This document shows positions 46,931 to 55,230 of a stretch of 64,000 bases of DNA, one piece after another. Source of the stretch: Brumimicrobium sp035497735. Lineage in GTDB: Bacteria > Bacteroidota > Bacteroidia > Flavobacteriales_D > Crocinitomicaceae. Under the pieces are notes generated by a model. The model was not told the DNA's origin, did no database searches, and was given only the letters and a program-made list of their open reading frames with translations. The position numbers and the translations under genes were made by a program. The stretch is from contig DATJCX010000004.1 in the NCBI GenBank assembly GCA_035497735.1, positions 1 to 64,000 on the forward strand. Direction: 5' to 3'. Within the stretch, counting starts at the first letter, position 1. Each line of letters starts with the position of its first letter.

Positions 46931-47353
46931 TTGCTGAGATTTGCACTTGTGAACGCAAACGTAATTTATATACATGAAGACGAATTGTCGCTAGACTTTA
47001 CCAGCGAGTTAAATCAGACTGTGAAGTCTGACGAACCTTTATTTGTTGTCTTACAAATGAAGGCAGCTAAATCTGATTTTCAGCCTTTGATTAATAATTT
47101 AATTGAAATCCGAAAAGATAAGGCTAAAAAAAAGTTGGAAGATTGGTTGGCTAAATACGCGTTCACCAGTCAAACGATTGTTACCTACATCAGGGGAAAT
47201 GAAAATAGATTGAAGGAATCTGATCTGGATCTTAGTAATATGAGAACAATGAATTATTTTTATCATAGTAAAGAAGGAAGAGATTTTATGTTGCTACTAA
47301 TCGAACATTTTGCTTTCGAAAGCTTTAAAGAGAACTTATTAGGTGCTGAGTAG
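46931..47353 (+). CDS. Hypothetical protein, about 140 residues
   Basis: An open frame bounded upstream by a TGA at 46922, so translation must begin at TTG (46931) or GTG (46949); there is no ATG near the front. The product starts with a beta-strand-like segment (FALVNANVIYIHEDE), then DEPLFVVLQMKAAKSDFQPLINNLIEIRKDKAKKKLEDWLAKY, and ends in a helical segment. The pattern strand-acidic turn-helix could be a small alpha/beta (STAS-like) domain, but that is only an impression. There is no signal peptide or membrane helix. It may be real because base composition and codon use look like its neighbours. Confidence 0.5.
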   Translation: MLRFALVNANVIYIHEDELSLDFTSELNQTVKSDEPLFVVLQMKAAKSDFQPLINNLIEIRKDKAKKKLEDWLAKYAFTSQTIVTYIRGNENRLKESDLDLSNMRTMNYFYHSKEGRDFMLLLIEHFAFESFKENLLGAE

Positions 47354-47405
47354 ACAGTAAATCCATTTTCTTTTAGAAATCAAATATAGTATCTCAACAT
47401 TTTGT

Positions 47406-47413
47406 TAAATTTG
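47406..47413 (+). promoter_or_regulatory. Promoter -7 box of the PIG-L gene
   Basis: TAAATTTG matches the Bacteroidetes -7 consensus and ends 21 bases before the ATG at 47435. It lies within a TTG-initiated extension of the frame, which argues for the ATG as the true start. Confidence 0.55.
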
Positions 47414-47434
47414 AGGATTCAACAATTTGCAATA

Positions 47435-49930
47435 ATGAGAAAAATAGTTTTTTTAGCCTTGACTTTCCTTTTAGGAACAACACATCTTTTTTCACAAGTA
47501 CAACAAACACCTTCTTCGACGGAAATTTATCATCAATTAGAAAAGTTAAATTTTTTAGGAACTGCCTTATATGTAGCTGCTCATCCAGATGATGAAAATA
47601 CGGGTATGATTTCCTATTTATCCAACGAAGTTAATGCTAGAGTGGGATATATTTCCTTAACAAGAGGAGATGGTGGACAGAATTTAATCGGAACGGAAAT
47701 TAGAGAGTTATTAGGTGTAATTAGAACAGAGGAATTGATGGAGGCTAGAAAAATTGACGGCGGACACCAATTCTTTTCAAGAGCCAATGACTTCGGGTAT
47801 TCAAAACATCCAGATGAAACTTTTGAGATTTGGGATAAAGATATAGTACTAAGCGACTTGGTTTATGTGATTAGAAAGTTTAAACCAGATGTAATTATTA
47901 ATCGTTTTGATCATCGTTCTCCTGGAACAACGCACGGTCACCACACAGCTTCTGCCATCTTGAGTTTAGAAGCTTTCGATTTAGCAAATGATAAAACGAA
48001 ATTCCCAGAGCATTTTGATAGAACAACTACTTGGCAAGTTAAACGTGTTTTTTTTAATACAAACTGGTGGTTCTTCGGAAGTCAAGAAAAGTTTGATAAA
48101 GCGGATAAATCAAAATATTTGCAAGTTGATATCGGGAATTATTATCCTTCATTAGGACTTTCTAATACAGAAATTTCAGCCAAAAGTAGAAGTCAGCACC
48201 GCTCTCAAGGTTTTGGAATGGAAGGTAAAAGAGGAACGGATATAAACTTTCTAGAACCTGTAAAAGGCGACTTTAATGTTCAGCATCATTCATCTATATT
48301 CGCAGGAATAGATACGACTTGGAATCGTGTAGAAGGTGGAAAGAGCATCGGAGAGATTCTACAGAAGGTTCAAGAAGATTTCGACTTTAAAAATCCAGCT
48401 CAGAGTTTACCTGAATTGATTAAAGCTTATCAACTTATAAAGAATCTAAAAGATGACCACTGGCGAACGATTAAGCTAGAAGAAATTGAGAAAATTATTC
48501 TGGCTTGTTCAGGAGTTTATTTACAAGCGACAACAACAGAGGAATTTGCTACAAGAAATGCAGAAGTAAATGTAATTGTGGAAGCGGTGAATCGTTCTAC
48601 GGCAAATGTTTATTTGAATAGCGTTCGTATCAACTCAGACTTAGCGCATTTGAAAGTCGAGGATGATTTGGCGTTTAACAAAGTGCTTAAGCAAAGTCTT
48701 TCTTTTAAGGTTCCTGAAAATATGCCGTATTCAGTTCCTTATTGGTTAAATAAAGAAAGTACCTTGGGAATGTATCAAGTAAATAATCCTGAATTTATTG
48801 CACTTCCTAATACACCTGTAAATATGGTTGTTACCTATCAAGTTGTAATAGAAGGAGAACCTTTTGCTTTTCATCAAGATTTAAAATACAAGTCTGTTAC
48901 TCCTGATGTCGGGGAAGTGATTAAACCTTTCTCTATCGTTCCTGAGGCTTCAGTTGGAATGGACCGTAAGACCTTGGTGTTTGCTGATTTAGAGCCCAAA
49001 GAAATTACTGTTACTGTAAAAGCTTACAAAGATAACGTAGTAGGCGAACTTAAATTGAACGCGCCAAAAACTTGGACAATTACACCGACATCTATTCCTG
49101 TAAATCTCGCTAATAAAGGCATGAAAGAAAGTTATACTTTCACCATTCAACCAAAGAAGAAAGGGACAGAAGATGACTTATCGCCTGAATTGATAATAGG
49201 GGAGACATTTACAAAAGAATTGCATGTTATCGATTATGATCATATTGATAAACAGCCTGTTTTGTTGCCAGCAATAACAAAGATTATTCAACTAGATATC
49301 CAAAAGAAAGGGGAAAATATTGGTTACATAATTGGAGCAGGGGATGAAGTAGCAGAAAACTTAAGGGAAATTGGTTACCAAGTTACCGAAATGCTTCCCA
49401 CCGAAATTAAGTTAGATAAACTAATGAGTTTTGATGCAGTTGTTTTAGGAATTAGAGCGTATGACATCGATAACGACTTGCCCGTTTATCAAGATGTGTT
49501 ATTCGAATATATCAAACAAGGTGGAACAGTGGTGACGCAATATAATTCATTGAGGGAATTGAAAACAAAAACCTTGGCTCCTTATGAATTACAATTGTCT
49601 CACGACAGAGTAACAGATGAACATTCTCCTGTGCGTTTCTTAGATAAAAAGCATCCCATTTTAAATTCTCCAAACATCATTACGCAAAAAGATTTTGAAG
49701 GATGGGTGCAAGAAAGAGGATTGTACTTCTCTAATAAATGGGGGAAAGAATTCACGCCAATATTAGGGATGCATGATAAGGGTGAGAAAGAATTAAAAGG
49801 TGGATTACTGGTTGCTCAATATGGAGAGGGTTACTTCATTTACACAGGACTAAGTTTCTTTAGAGAATTGCCGGCAGGCGTTTCAGGAGCTTATAGATTA
49901 TTAGCCAATATACTTTCTATAGGAAAGTAG
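47435..49930 (+). CDS. Exported PIG-L family deacetylase with C-terminal amidotransferase-like domain
   Basis: A large exported deacetylase-like protein (831 residues). Residues 1-20 form a signal peptide ending in LFSQ. The LmbE/PIG-L domain follows, with the zinc-binding AHPDDE (His50, Asp52, Asp53) and the second metal/His cluster GTTHGHHTAS near residue 165. A central beta-sandwich region (about 380-600) resembles NEW3-type domains. The last 200 residues, from GYIIGAGDEVAENLREIGY through VLGIRAYD and GGTVVTQYN to the end, look like a class-I glutamine-amidotransferase-type fold without an obvious catalytic Cys. The natural substrate is unknown; N-acetyl sugars are usual for the family. 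Confidence 0.85.
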   Translation: MRKIVFLALTFLLGTTHLFSQVQQTPSSTEIYHQLEKLNFLGTALYVAAHPDDENTGMISYLSNEVNARVGYISLTRGDGGQNLIGTEIRELLGVIRTEELMEARKIDGGHQFFSRANDFGYSKHPDETFEIWDKDIVLSDLVYVIRKFKPDVIINRFDHRSPGTTHGHHTASAILSLEAFDLANDKTKFPEHFDRTTTWQVKRVFFNTNWWFFGSQEKFDKADKSKYLQVDIGNYYPSLGLSNTEISAKSRSQHRSQGFGMEGKRGTDINFLEPVKGDFNVQHHSSIFAGIDTTWNRVEGGKSIGEILQKVQEDFDFKNPAQSLPELIKAYQLIKNLKDDHWRTIKLEEIEKIILACSGVYLQATTTEEFATRNAEVNVIVEAVNRSTANVYLNSVRINSDLAHLKVEDDLAFNKVLKQSLSFKVPENMPYSVPYWLNKESTLGMYQVNNPEFIALPNTPVNMVVTYQVVIEGEPFAFHQDLKYKSVTPDVGEVIKPFSIVPEASVGMDRKTLVFADLEPKEITVTVKAYKDNVVGELKLNAPKTWTITPTSIPVNLANKGMKESYTFTIQPKKKGTEDDLSPELIIGETFTKELHVIDYDHIDKQPVLLPAITKIIQLDIQKKGENIGYIIGAGDEVAENLREIGYQVTEMLPTEIKLDKLMSFDAVVLGIRAYDIDNDLPVYQDVLFEYIKQGGTVVTQYNSLRELKTKTLAPYELQLSHDRVTDEHSPVRFLDKKHPILNSPNIITQKDFEGWVQERGLYFSNKWGKEFTPILGMHDKGEKELKGGLLVAQYGEGYFIYTGLSFFRELPAGVSGAYRLLANILSIGK

Positions 49931-50126
49931 AACTGCTTATTATTGAATCTAAATAGATCTCATAACAGAATGTCGTGACATATTGTCGTGCATCTTTCAA
50001 GTCAGACATAGCTAGGTAATTGAAGATTTTGAGTTTTGAAAACCTCAAGAATGGCACCATTCCTTAAGATTAGAATAATTATTGCATCTATTAGTGTAAA
50101 TTAAAAAATTAAAAAGAATAGAATAC

Positions 50127-50936
50127 ATGAAATTATTAGTAATCGGTGGTGGAAATATGGGTTTAACTTATTCAGAAGGGATGTCCACATCTCCACTATT
50201 GAACCGTAGAAAGTTAATGATTCAAGACTTAAATCCCGAAACAATAGCGAGGCTAAAACAAAATCCAGATTTTGAGGTTTACGACAATTTAGATGATTGT
50301 TTATCAACAGCGGATATCATTTTTATTGCTGTAAAGCCCTATCACTGTGTTGAGTTGTTTGAGAAAATGAAAGGTATGATTAATGACCAACAAGTCTTTG
50401 TTTCCTTAATGGCTGGTGTAACTATTGATTTCATTAAAGATCATCTAGGTGTTTCTAAAGTGGTTAGGGCAATGCCAAATTTACCAGCAAAAGTTGGGAA
50501 GGGAGTTACATCTTTTACTGCCTCAAAAGCGGTTTCCCGTGTTGAACTTTTAATGGTGAGAAATTTATTAGATACAACAGGAGAATCGATTCACGTTGCG
50601 AATGAAAGATTTATTGATAAATCAACTGGAATTTCAGGTAGTGGACCTGCTTATGTCTTTTACTTTATGAATTCTATGCTTGAAGCTGCAAAGAAAATGG
50701 GCTTTTCAGACAACGATTCTCGCGTTTTGGTTAGTTCTACATTTGAAGGAGCGGTTGCGCTTTTTAACGACTCTAATATCTCTCCTCAAGCATGGATGGA
50801 TAGAGTTGCTTCTAAAGGTGGAACAACGCAAGCTGCATTGGACTCGATGGAAGATAATAATGTAAAAGAACTTATTAAAGACGCTGCCTATGCTGCTTTT
50901 AACAGAGCGGTTGAATTAGGTAAGAATCCAGAATAA
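50127..50936 (+). CDS. proC: Pyrroline-5-carboxylate reductase
   Basis: The last step of proline synthesis, reducing pyrroline-5-carboxylate with NAD(P)H. The Rossmann motif IGGGNMG is at residues 6-12. VRAMPNLPAKVGKGVT and the C-terminal GISGSGPAYVFYF, DRVASKGGTTQAALDSMED segments are diagnostic. At 269 residues it has normal length. The gene stands alone and is followed by two hairpins, the first of which is probably its terminator. Confidence 0.94.
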   Translation: MKLLVIGGGNMGLTYSEGMSTSPLLNRRKLMIQDLNPETIARLKQNPDFEVYDNLDDCLSTADIIFIAVKPYHCVELFEKMKGMINDQQVFVSLMAGVTIDFIKDHLGVSKVVRAMPNLPAKVGKGVTSFTASKAVSRVELLMVRNLLDTTGESIHVANERFIDKSTGISGSGPAYVFYFMNSMLEAAKKMGFSDNDSRVLVSSTFEGAVALFNDSNISPQAWMDRVASKGGTTQAALDSMEDNNVKELIKDAAYAAFNRAVELGKNPE

Positions 50937-50950
50937 ACAAAGCTTTAGAA

Positions 50951-50993
50951 GTGGATGTTGTAAAAACAGGTAAACGGCTTTTACAACATCCAC
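50951..50993 (+). terminator. Hairpin behind proC
   Basis: GTGGATGTTGTAAAA (50951-50965) pairs perfectly with TTTTACAACATCCAC (50979-50993), a 15-bp stem with a 13-base loop. No clean T run follows directly (TAAATTTC), so it may be a transcript-stabilising or factor-assisted terminator rather than a classical one. Confidence 0.6.
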
Positions 50994-51003
50994 TAAATTT
51001 CAA

Positions 51004-51271
51004 CAAAAAATCCCTCTTTGAAATTTTCAAAGAGGGATTTTATTATGTGTTTCGATTATTGTATAACCACCTTTCGCACTAAGACTGTATCTGTTTCATT
51101 GTGTAATTGAAGGAAATAAATACCTTTTGGTAAGTGGTTTACTTGAACTGTTTGTTTGTTATTTATTAAACCAAACTCTAGTACTTCCTGACCTCTTGTA
51201 TTAACCATTCTTCCTGTATAATTTCCATTGGCTTCTATCGTTAAAGTACTTGAAGTTGGATTTGGATAAAC
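51004..51271 (-). repeat. Duplicated T9SS sorting domain plus terminator, copy A
   Basis: This stretch, from the terminator hairpin through the last 71 codons of the propeller gene, is repeated in direct orientation at 53229-53501. Over the coding part the copies differ at only about ten of 215 bases, and the encoded domains at two residues (Ile/Val twice). Outside the block the genes are unrelated. Confidence 0.92.
51006..51041 (-). terminator. Terminator of the riboswitch-controlled propeller gene
   Basis: A long, nearly perfect hairpin: TCCCTCTTTGAAA (51011-51023) pairs with TTTCAAAGAGGGA (51025-51037), with A/T runs on both sides that give a U tract on the minus strand. The same hairpin recurs at 53231-53266 behind the next T9SS gene. 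Confidence 0.9.
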
Positions 51272-52792
51272 CTGAAAGTCTTCTGCACTTAACTCATCTA
51301 TTCCTGTGGTTGAACAAGAAACTTCTAGAATTTGTGTTTGTGTCACGGTATTCATTGCCTGGTCGGTATATGTCCAAGTAATTGTGAATTCTCCAGGAGT
51401 GTCATAAATTAAAGCTTCAGTTGCAACTCCAATTATTGTTCCTTCGCAGTTGTCAGTTGCTAATGGATAGTTTGCTAATGCTTCGTTACATGCAATTCCT
51501 ATTTTTGGTAAATTGGCTACATCCGGAGTTGGTGCAGTTTCATCTTCAATCACTACTTCTTGTGTTTGTGTAGCAATTTCATTTCCGTCATCATACGTCC
51601 ACGTAATTAGGTAAGTTCCCGCTTCTTCATACACCAAAGGATCCTCTGTAGTAGCGATAATACTTCCGTTATTTGCTGTTGGTGCTTCGACTTCTATACT
51701 GCACTCTGCGTTTAAAGTTGGTAATTCAGCTAAATCAGGAACAGGCGCTGTCGAGGGTGGAAAAGTTTCTAAGCTACAGTTGTTTGCTATGGCGCAACCG
51801 TCAATTTCTCCTGCTTGAATAACTGTAAAGTTAGTCCCGTCTACTACTTCATATTTTGAAGGAGCAGTAAAAGCGTCAGCAGAACAAATTACAAAATCGC
51901 CCGAATTGGTATCAATCGCAAATGAACGTCCGTAACCAATCGACCATGAGCCTCCTGGAATCGTACTTGTGTATGCTGGAGTTAAAGGTAATTCTGATGT
52001 GACTGTATTGTAAATATAAAGCGCTTTATTAGCCAATTTCCAGAAATATAATTTTCCATCGTAAAAGCGAAGTAAAGAAGTTCCAGAAATGTTTGTGTTA
52101 ACAGGAATTCCTAATGCATCATTGTTAGCAATTTCAATAGAAACTAAATTGCCTGAGCCATTCATCGTCCATAATACATTAGCAGCATCATCGTACACAA
52201 GGCCTACAATACTCCCAATACCCGGCTGAATTACACCCGTAACGGTTTGTGTAAGTGTATCGATTTTTACAATTTTAGAACCAATTTGAACATATACCAT
52301 TCCATTTGCCGCTAGCATATGATTCGAATAGGAAGAAATATCATTGTTCGGATCAATTACAGCGCTAAGGGTGTTGTTTTCTAGGTCAACAAACTGAATA
52401 GAACTAGGATTTCCAGTGCTAACGTAACCTTTGGTAGTACTTGCTAGAATTAGAGTTTGCGGAGCATTAGAAACTTCAAAAGTATGGAGTTCATTAAGCG
52501 CTGGGTAATCAGTAATAACGATTCTTCCCATACCTGCAGGCTTTTCTGCAATTAAAGCTCTGTTTCCAAAAGACTTGAAGTCTTGTAAGACATCGAAACC
52601 AGTTGTATTATTGGTGGTTTGGTAAACACTGCTAGAATTTGTTGCTGGGTCCACTGTGGTATCTATTCTGAAAATATCTCCTGTTGGAGTCCCGAAATTC
52701 CCTTCTGCTGCGACTTCGAGTTTAAAGGTTGTTTGTGCGAAACTGATTGTCGCAAAAATGATAAATGTTAATAAAGTAAATTTTGTTTTCAT
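51056..52792 (-). CDS. T9SS-secreted beta-propeller protein under cobalamin riboswitch control (BtuG-like candidate)
   Basis: A 578-residue secreted protein. Residues 1-20 form a signal peptide ending in SFAQ. About residues 25-340 are a YncE/DUF5074-like beta propeller with recurring blades (ALIAEKPAGMGRIVITDYP; GYVSTGNPSSIQFVDLENN; GMVYVQIGSKIVKIDTLTQ; VLWTMNGSGNLVSIEIANN). Two HYR/immunoglobulin-like repeats follow (AGTYLITWTYDDGNEIATQTQ; PGEFTITWTYTDQAMNTVTQTQ). The last 71 residues are a type A T9SS sorting domain (VYPNPTSSTLTIEANGNY to LVRKVVIQ). The 5' leader carries a cobalamin riboswitch. In Bacteroides the propeller lipoprotein BtuG captures B12 at the surface, so I infer an analogous role here. 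I start at the ATG of 52792; the frame extends 14 codons upstream but without the signal-peptide fit. Confidence 0.82.
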   Translation of the reverse strand: MKTKFTLLTFIIFATISFAQTTFKLEVAAEGNFGTPTGDIFRIDTTVDPATNSSSVYQTTNNTTGFDVLQDFKSFGNRALIAEKPAGMGRIVITDYPALNELHTFEVSNAPQTLILASTTKGYVSTGNPSSIQFVDLENNTLSAVIDPNNDISSYSNHMLAANGMVYVQIGSKIVKIDTLTQTVTGVIQPGIGSIVGLVYDDAANVLWTMNGSGNLVSIEIANNDALGIPVNTNISGTSLLRFYDGKLYFWKLANKALYIYNTVTSELPLTPAYTSTIPGGSWSIGYGRSFAIDTNSGDFVICSADAFTAPSKYEVVDGTNFTVIQAGEIDGCAIANNCSLETFPPSTAPVPDLAELPTLNAECSIEVEAPTANNGSIIATTEDPLVYEEAGTYLITWTYDDGNEIATQTQEVVIEDETAPTPDVANLPKIGIACNEALANYPLATDNCEGTIIGVATEALIYDTPGEFTITWTYTDQAMNTVTQTQILEVSCSTTGIDELSAEDFQVYPNPTSSTLTIEANGNYTGRMVNTRGQEVLEFGLINNKQTVQVNHLPKGIYFLQLHNETDTVLVRKVVIQ

Positions 52793-52894
52793 TTTAATTA
52801 AATGATTTAATAAATTAATAAAATGGAAAAACAATAGATAGGAAAGACGACGTCTAAAACATCTCTCATTCTACTTTTTCTCCGAAAGCGAATT

Positions 52895-53062
52895 ATTTAC
52901 AGTTTGGCAGGTCTCCTGACTTAGTTCTTTAATCAACCTTCCCATCCTGATAGTACAGAACAGTGGTGTATTTGATTAAATGAGAACTTTTACAGTTGCG
53001 GGAACAGTCCCTGATTTTCACAGGGTTCCCTTTTCATTCACAAAGTGAAACCAAAATGTTGG
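52895..53062 (-). promoter_or_regulatory. Cobalamin riboswitch
   Basis: On the minus strand I read the conserved elements in order: AGGGAACCCTGTGAAAATCA (P3/J region), CCCGCAACTGTAA, the peripheral-domain segment ending GGATGGGAAGGTTG, and the B12 box AGTCAGGAGACCTGCC at 52906-52922 (complement). This is the RF00174-type adenosylcobalamin element. The gene start lies about 100 bases downstream, leaving room for an expression platform. I see no classical terminator there, so control may be at translation. The gene should be repressed when B12 is plentiful. Confidence 0.95.
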
Positions 53063-53064
53063 CG

Positions 53065-53072
53065 CAAAGATA
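53065..53072 (-). promoter_or_regulatory. Promoter -7 box of the riboswitch transcript
   Basis: On the minus strand TATCTTTG (53072-53065) matches the Bacteroidetes -7 consensus and lies just upstream of the riboswitch. No TTG is found at the -33 distance. Confidence 0.55.
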
Positions 53073-53228
53073 GTTGTTTTATCTTGTATTTACTGGAGAA
53101 ATTGAATAGATAATAGAATTATAGATGCTGTAGGTTAGGAAGCCTTGAAGGTGAGTGTTTTGAAGGATATAGATCATTAGTAAGAATTGCACGGTTAAAC
53201 ATGATAACATCGGAAAAAAGTATTTAAG

Positions 53229-53501
53229 CAAAAAATCCCTCTTTGAAATTTTCAAAGAGGGATTTTATTATGTGGTGTGTCGCGATTATTGAATAACCAC
53301 TTTACGCACTAAGATTGTATCTGTTTCATTGTGTAATTGAAGGAAATAAACACCTTTTGGTAAGTGGTTTACTTGAACAGTTTGCTTGTTATTTATTAAA
53401 CCAAACTCTAGTACTTCCTGACCTCTTGTATTAACCATTCTTCCCGTATAATTTCCATTGGCTTCTATCGTTAAAGTACTTGAAGTTGGATTTGGATAAA
53501 T
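53229..53501 (-). repeat. Duplicated T9SS sorting domain plus terminator, copy B
   Basis: The direct repeat of 51004-51271, forming the 3' end of the GEVED/PKD gene. Copy B has about seven extra bases (GGTGTGTC against TTTC) between the terminator and the stop codon. Confidence 0.92.
53231..53266 (-). terminator. Terminator of the GEVED/PKD gene
   Basis: The same hairpin as at 51006-51041: TCCCTCTTTGAAA pairs with TTTCAAAGAGGGA, with flanking A/T runs giving a U tract on the minus strand. Confidence 0.9.
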
Positions 53502-54338
53502 TTCCATATTTACTAACCCTTCTGTTTCTAAACTAGCTGCAACGTGTGCGATAGTTGAACTTGTTGTTACTTCTCCACATTCGTTACTAACAGTTAAAGT
53601 AACTTCGTATGTTCCGCTACTTGCATATGCATGTGTTGGTGTTTCATCAGAAGAAAACTCTCCGTCGCCAAATTGCCAGAAATAGCTATCTACGTTTTCT
53701 GCATTTACAGAAGTGAAATAGTAATGGTCTGCAATGTCTGGTGTAATATTGATTCCGTCAACAGAAGGCTCTGGACATGCTTGGACTACTTGTACAGAAT
53801 AATCTTCTGCTTCACCCAATTCTGCACTTCCACAAGGTTCAATAGAACCAACCGAAGCACCAGTTACCATTCTTGCACGTAATCTTCTTTTTCCAGCAGT
53901 TGCATCAGCAGGAACTGTGAAAGAAAATGTACTTGTTGAAGTTAGTAAATCGATACCATCAATTAGTCCAATTACTTCATCTTCATCGAATGTACCATCA
54001 TTGTTCCAGTCTATCCAGATTTTTACTTTTTCTAGTTCGGCAATTGGTGCGCCAGTTGAAATAGAAACTTGGTAGGATTCTCCTGTTGTAATTTCAGCAG
54101 CTGCTAAAGTTGTGTAATCAGCATAACCACCACCAAATCCAAATGAACCTGTCGTACAGTTTGAATTGTTGTTAATTGCTGTACCATTATCTCCCACTAA
54201 AGTGAAGTTAGAAATATAGTCGTCTGTTAAAGAGCAACCAATTAAGTAGCTAGGTGAACAATTGCTTTGTGCGTTAGCTTTAAAAGGTGAAGTCCAAAGT
54301 AAAGCAGCTCCAATAAATAAAAGGTAAAAATGTTTCAT
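53286..54338 (-). CDS. T9SS-secreted protein with GEVED and PKD domains
   Basis: A 350-residue secreted protein: signal peptide 1-23 (ending KANAQ); a cysteine-containing N-terminal part; a GEVED domain (about 95-185) with KIWIDWNNDGTFDEDE, RLRARMV and the name-giving LGEAEDYSV; a PKD domain (about 195-270) with FWQFGDGEFSSDETPTHAY and GTYEVTLTVSN; and the T9SS type A sorting domain (residues 280-350). GEVED and PKD modules occur in surface adhesins and extracellular enzymes. No catalytic domain is present, so I infer an adhesive or structural surface role. The sorting domain is nearly identical to that of the propeller protein downstream. Confidence 0.9.
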   Translation of the reverse strand: MKHFYLLFIGAALLWTSPFKANAQSNCSPSYLIGCSLTDDYISNFTLVGDNGTAINNNSNCTTGSFGFGGGYADYTTLAAAEITTGESYQVSISTGAPIAELEKVKIWIDWNNDGTFDEDEVIGLIDGIDLLTSTSTFSFTVPADATAGKRRLRARMVTGASVGSIEPCGSAELGEAEDYSVQVVQACPEPSVDGINITPDIADHYYFTSVNAENVDSYFWQFGDGEFSSDETPTHAYASSGTYEVTLTVSNECGEVTTSSTIAHVAASLETEGLVNMEIYPNPTSSTLTIEANGNYTGRMVNTRGQEVLEFGLINNKQTVQVNHLPKGVYFLQLHNETDTILVRKVVIQ

Positions 54339-54389
54339 AGTATAATAAATAATGTTTACAAAAGGCTAATGTACTAAAAAATAGCAATT

Positions 54390-54432
54390 AACGATTGCAT
54401 TTTGAAAATAATTTCTCCAAAATGCAATCGTT
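54390..54432. other. Long inverted repeat between two minus-strand genes
   Basis: AACGATTGCATTTTG (54390-54404) pairs perfectly with CAAAATGCAATCGTT (54418-54432): a 15-bp stem and a 13-base loop. On the minus strand a U-rich stretch follows after seven bases. It could end the heme-protein transcript or structure the leader of the GEVED gene. A shorter AGGTTG/CAACCT hairpin lies at 54468-54485 next to the heme-protein stop. Confidence 0.6.
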
Positions 54433-54486
54433 AAAATACTTGGTTAGTATAAAAAGGTGATAAAGAGAGGTTGTAAAAACAACCTT

Positions 54487-55107
54487 TTATTTATCAAGTA
54501 TGACGTTCCAGATTCCTCTGACTTCGTTATCTTGATAGCCTGTAGCTTCATCATTAGGATAGTACTTCGAAATAGCAGCTAGTGTAGTAAGCGCCACTGT
54601 TTCGTTTTTCACCCCATGACATTGTAAGCACATTTCATTAGTTATGATTGGATAGAAAACATGAACTTTATCTCCAAATAGCTTTACGTTTGGTTGGATT
54701 TCTTTTCCTTTCTTTCCTTCAGCAACTAATCTTTTATAGTATGTAATTTGCTCTAATTCCATTTCGTTGGCTTTGTTGTCTGGATTTCTCGCAAGATCTG
54801 TAGCACGTCTAATAAAAGCATTGTGAACAAGACTCATACTATCCGTTAAAGGTATGGCTTGCGTGTTACAAAACTCCAACGCGTTTTCTGGTCCGCCATT
54901 CATTAAAGCATTTGTTAAGTTCTTTCCTAATACGCCTTTTGTTGACAGTGCATAGTTGAATCCTATTTCAGCATACTTCTCTATTTCTTCTACTGTTAAT
55001 TGAGCAGATTCTGTTTCTTCAATATCATTCGTTTCTGTTGAAGCTGTATCGTTCGAACAAGCGAAAAATAAAGTGCTTAAAAATGTAATTAAAATTAGCT
55101 TTTTCAT
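54487..55107 (-). CDS. Heme-binding lipoprotein, DUF3365 (Tll0287-like)
   Basis: A 206-residue lipoprotein: LFFAC lipobox with Cys17, a Thr/Glu-rich linker, then a DUF3365 domain with a single c-type heme site CLQCH (Cys160, Cys163, His164). Such domains are small sensors or electron carriers facing the periplasm or the cell surface. The C-terminal GYQDNEVRGIWNVIL is typical. Upstream an ATG two codons earlier (55113) is also possible. It is divergent from the transglutaminase-like gene. Confidence 0.85.
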   Translation of the reverse strand: MKKLILITFLSTLFFACSNDTASTETNDIEETESAQLTVEEIEKYAEIGFNYALSTKGVLGKNLTNALMNGGPENALEFCNTQAIPLTDSMSLVHNAFIRRATDLARNPDNKANEMELEQITYYKRLVAEGKKGKEIQPNVKLFGDKVHVFYPIITNEMCLQCHGVKNETVALTTLAAISKYYPNDEATGYQDNEVRGIWNVILDK

Positions 55108-55230
55108 AATCATGTAATTTGATGTGACAAATATAGTGGGTGATAAGATAAAAATAAGCTACATATGTTACAATAGCAAAGAAATCTGATAGTATCGATG
55201 TTTTTTATTACGAATGATTATCTTCGCTCT

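Noticed and set aside
38662..50936. A proline operon
   Set aside because: Proline dehydrogenase and proC are 10 kb apart on opposite strands with many unrelated genes between them.
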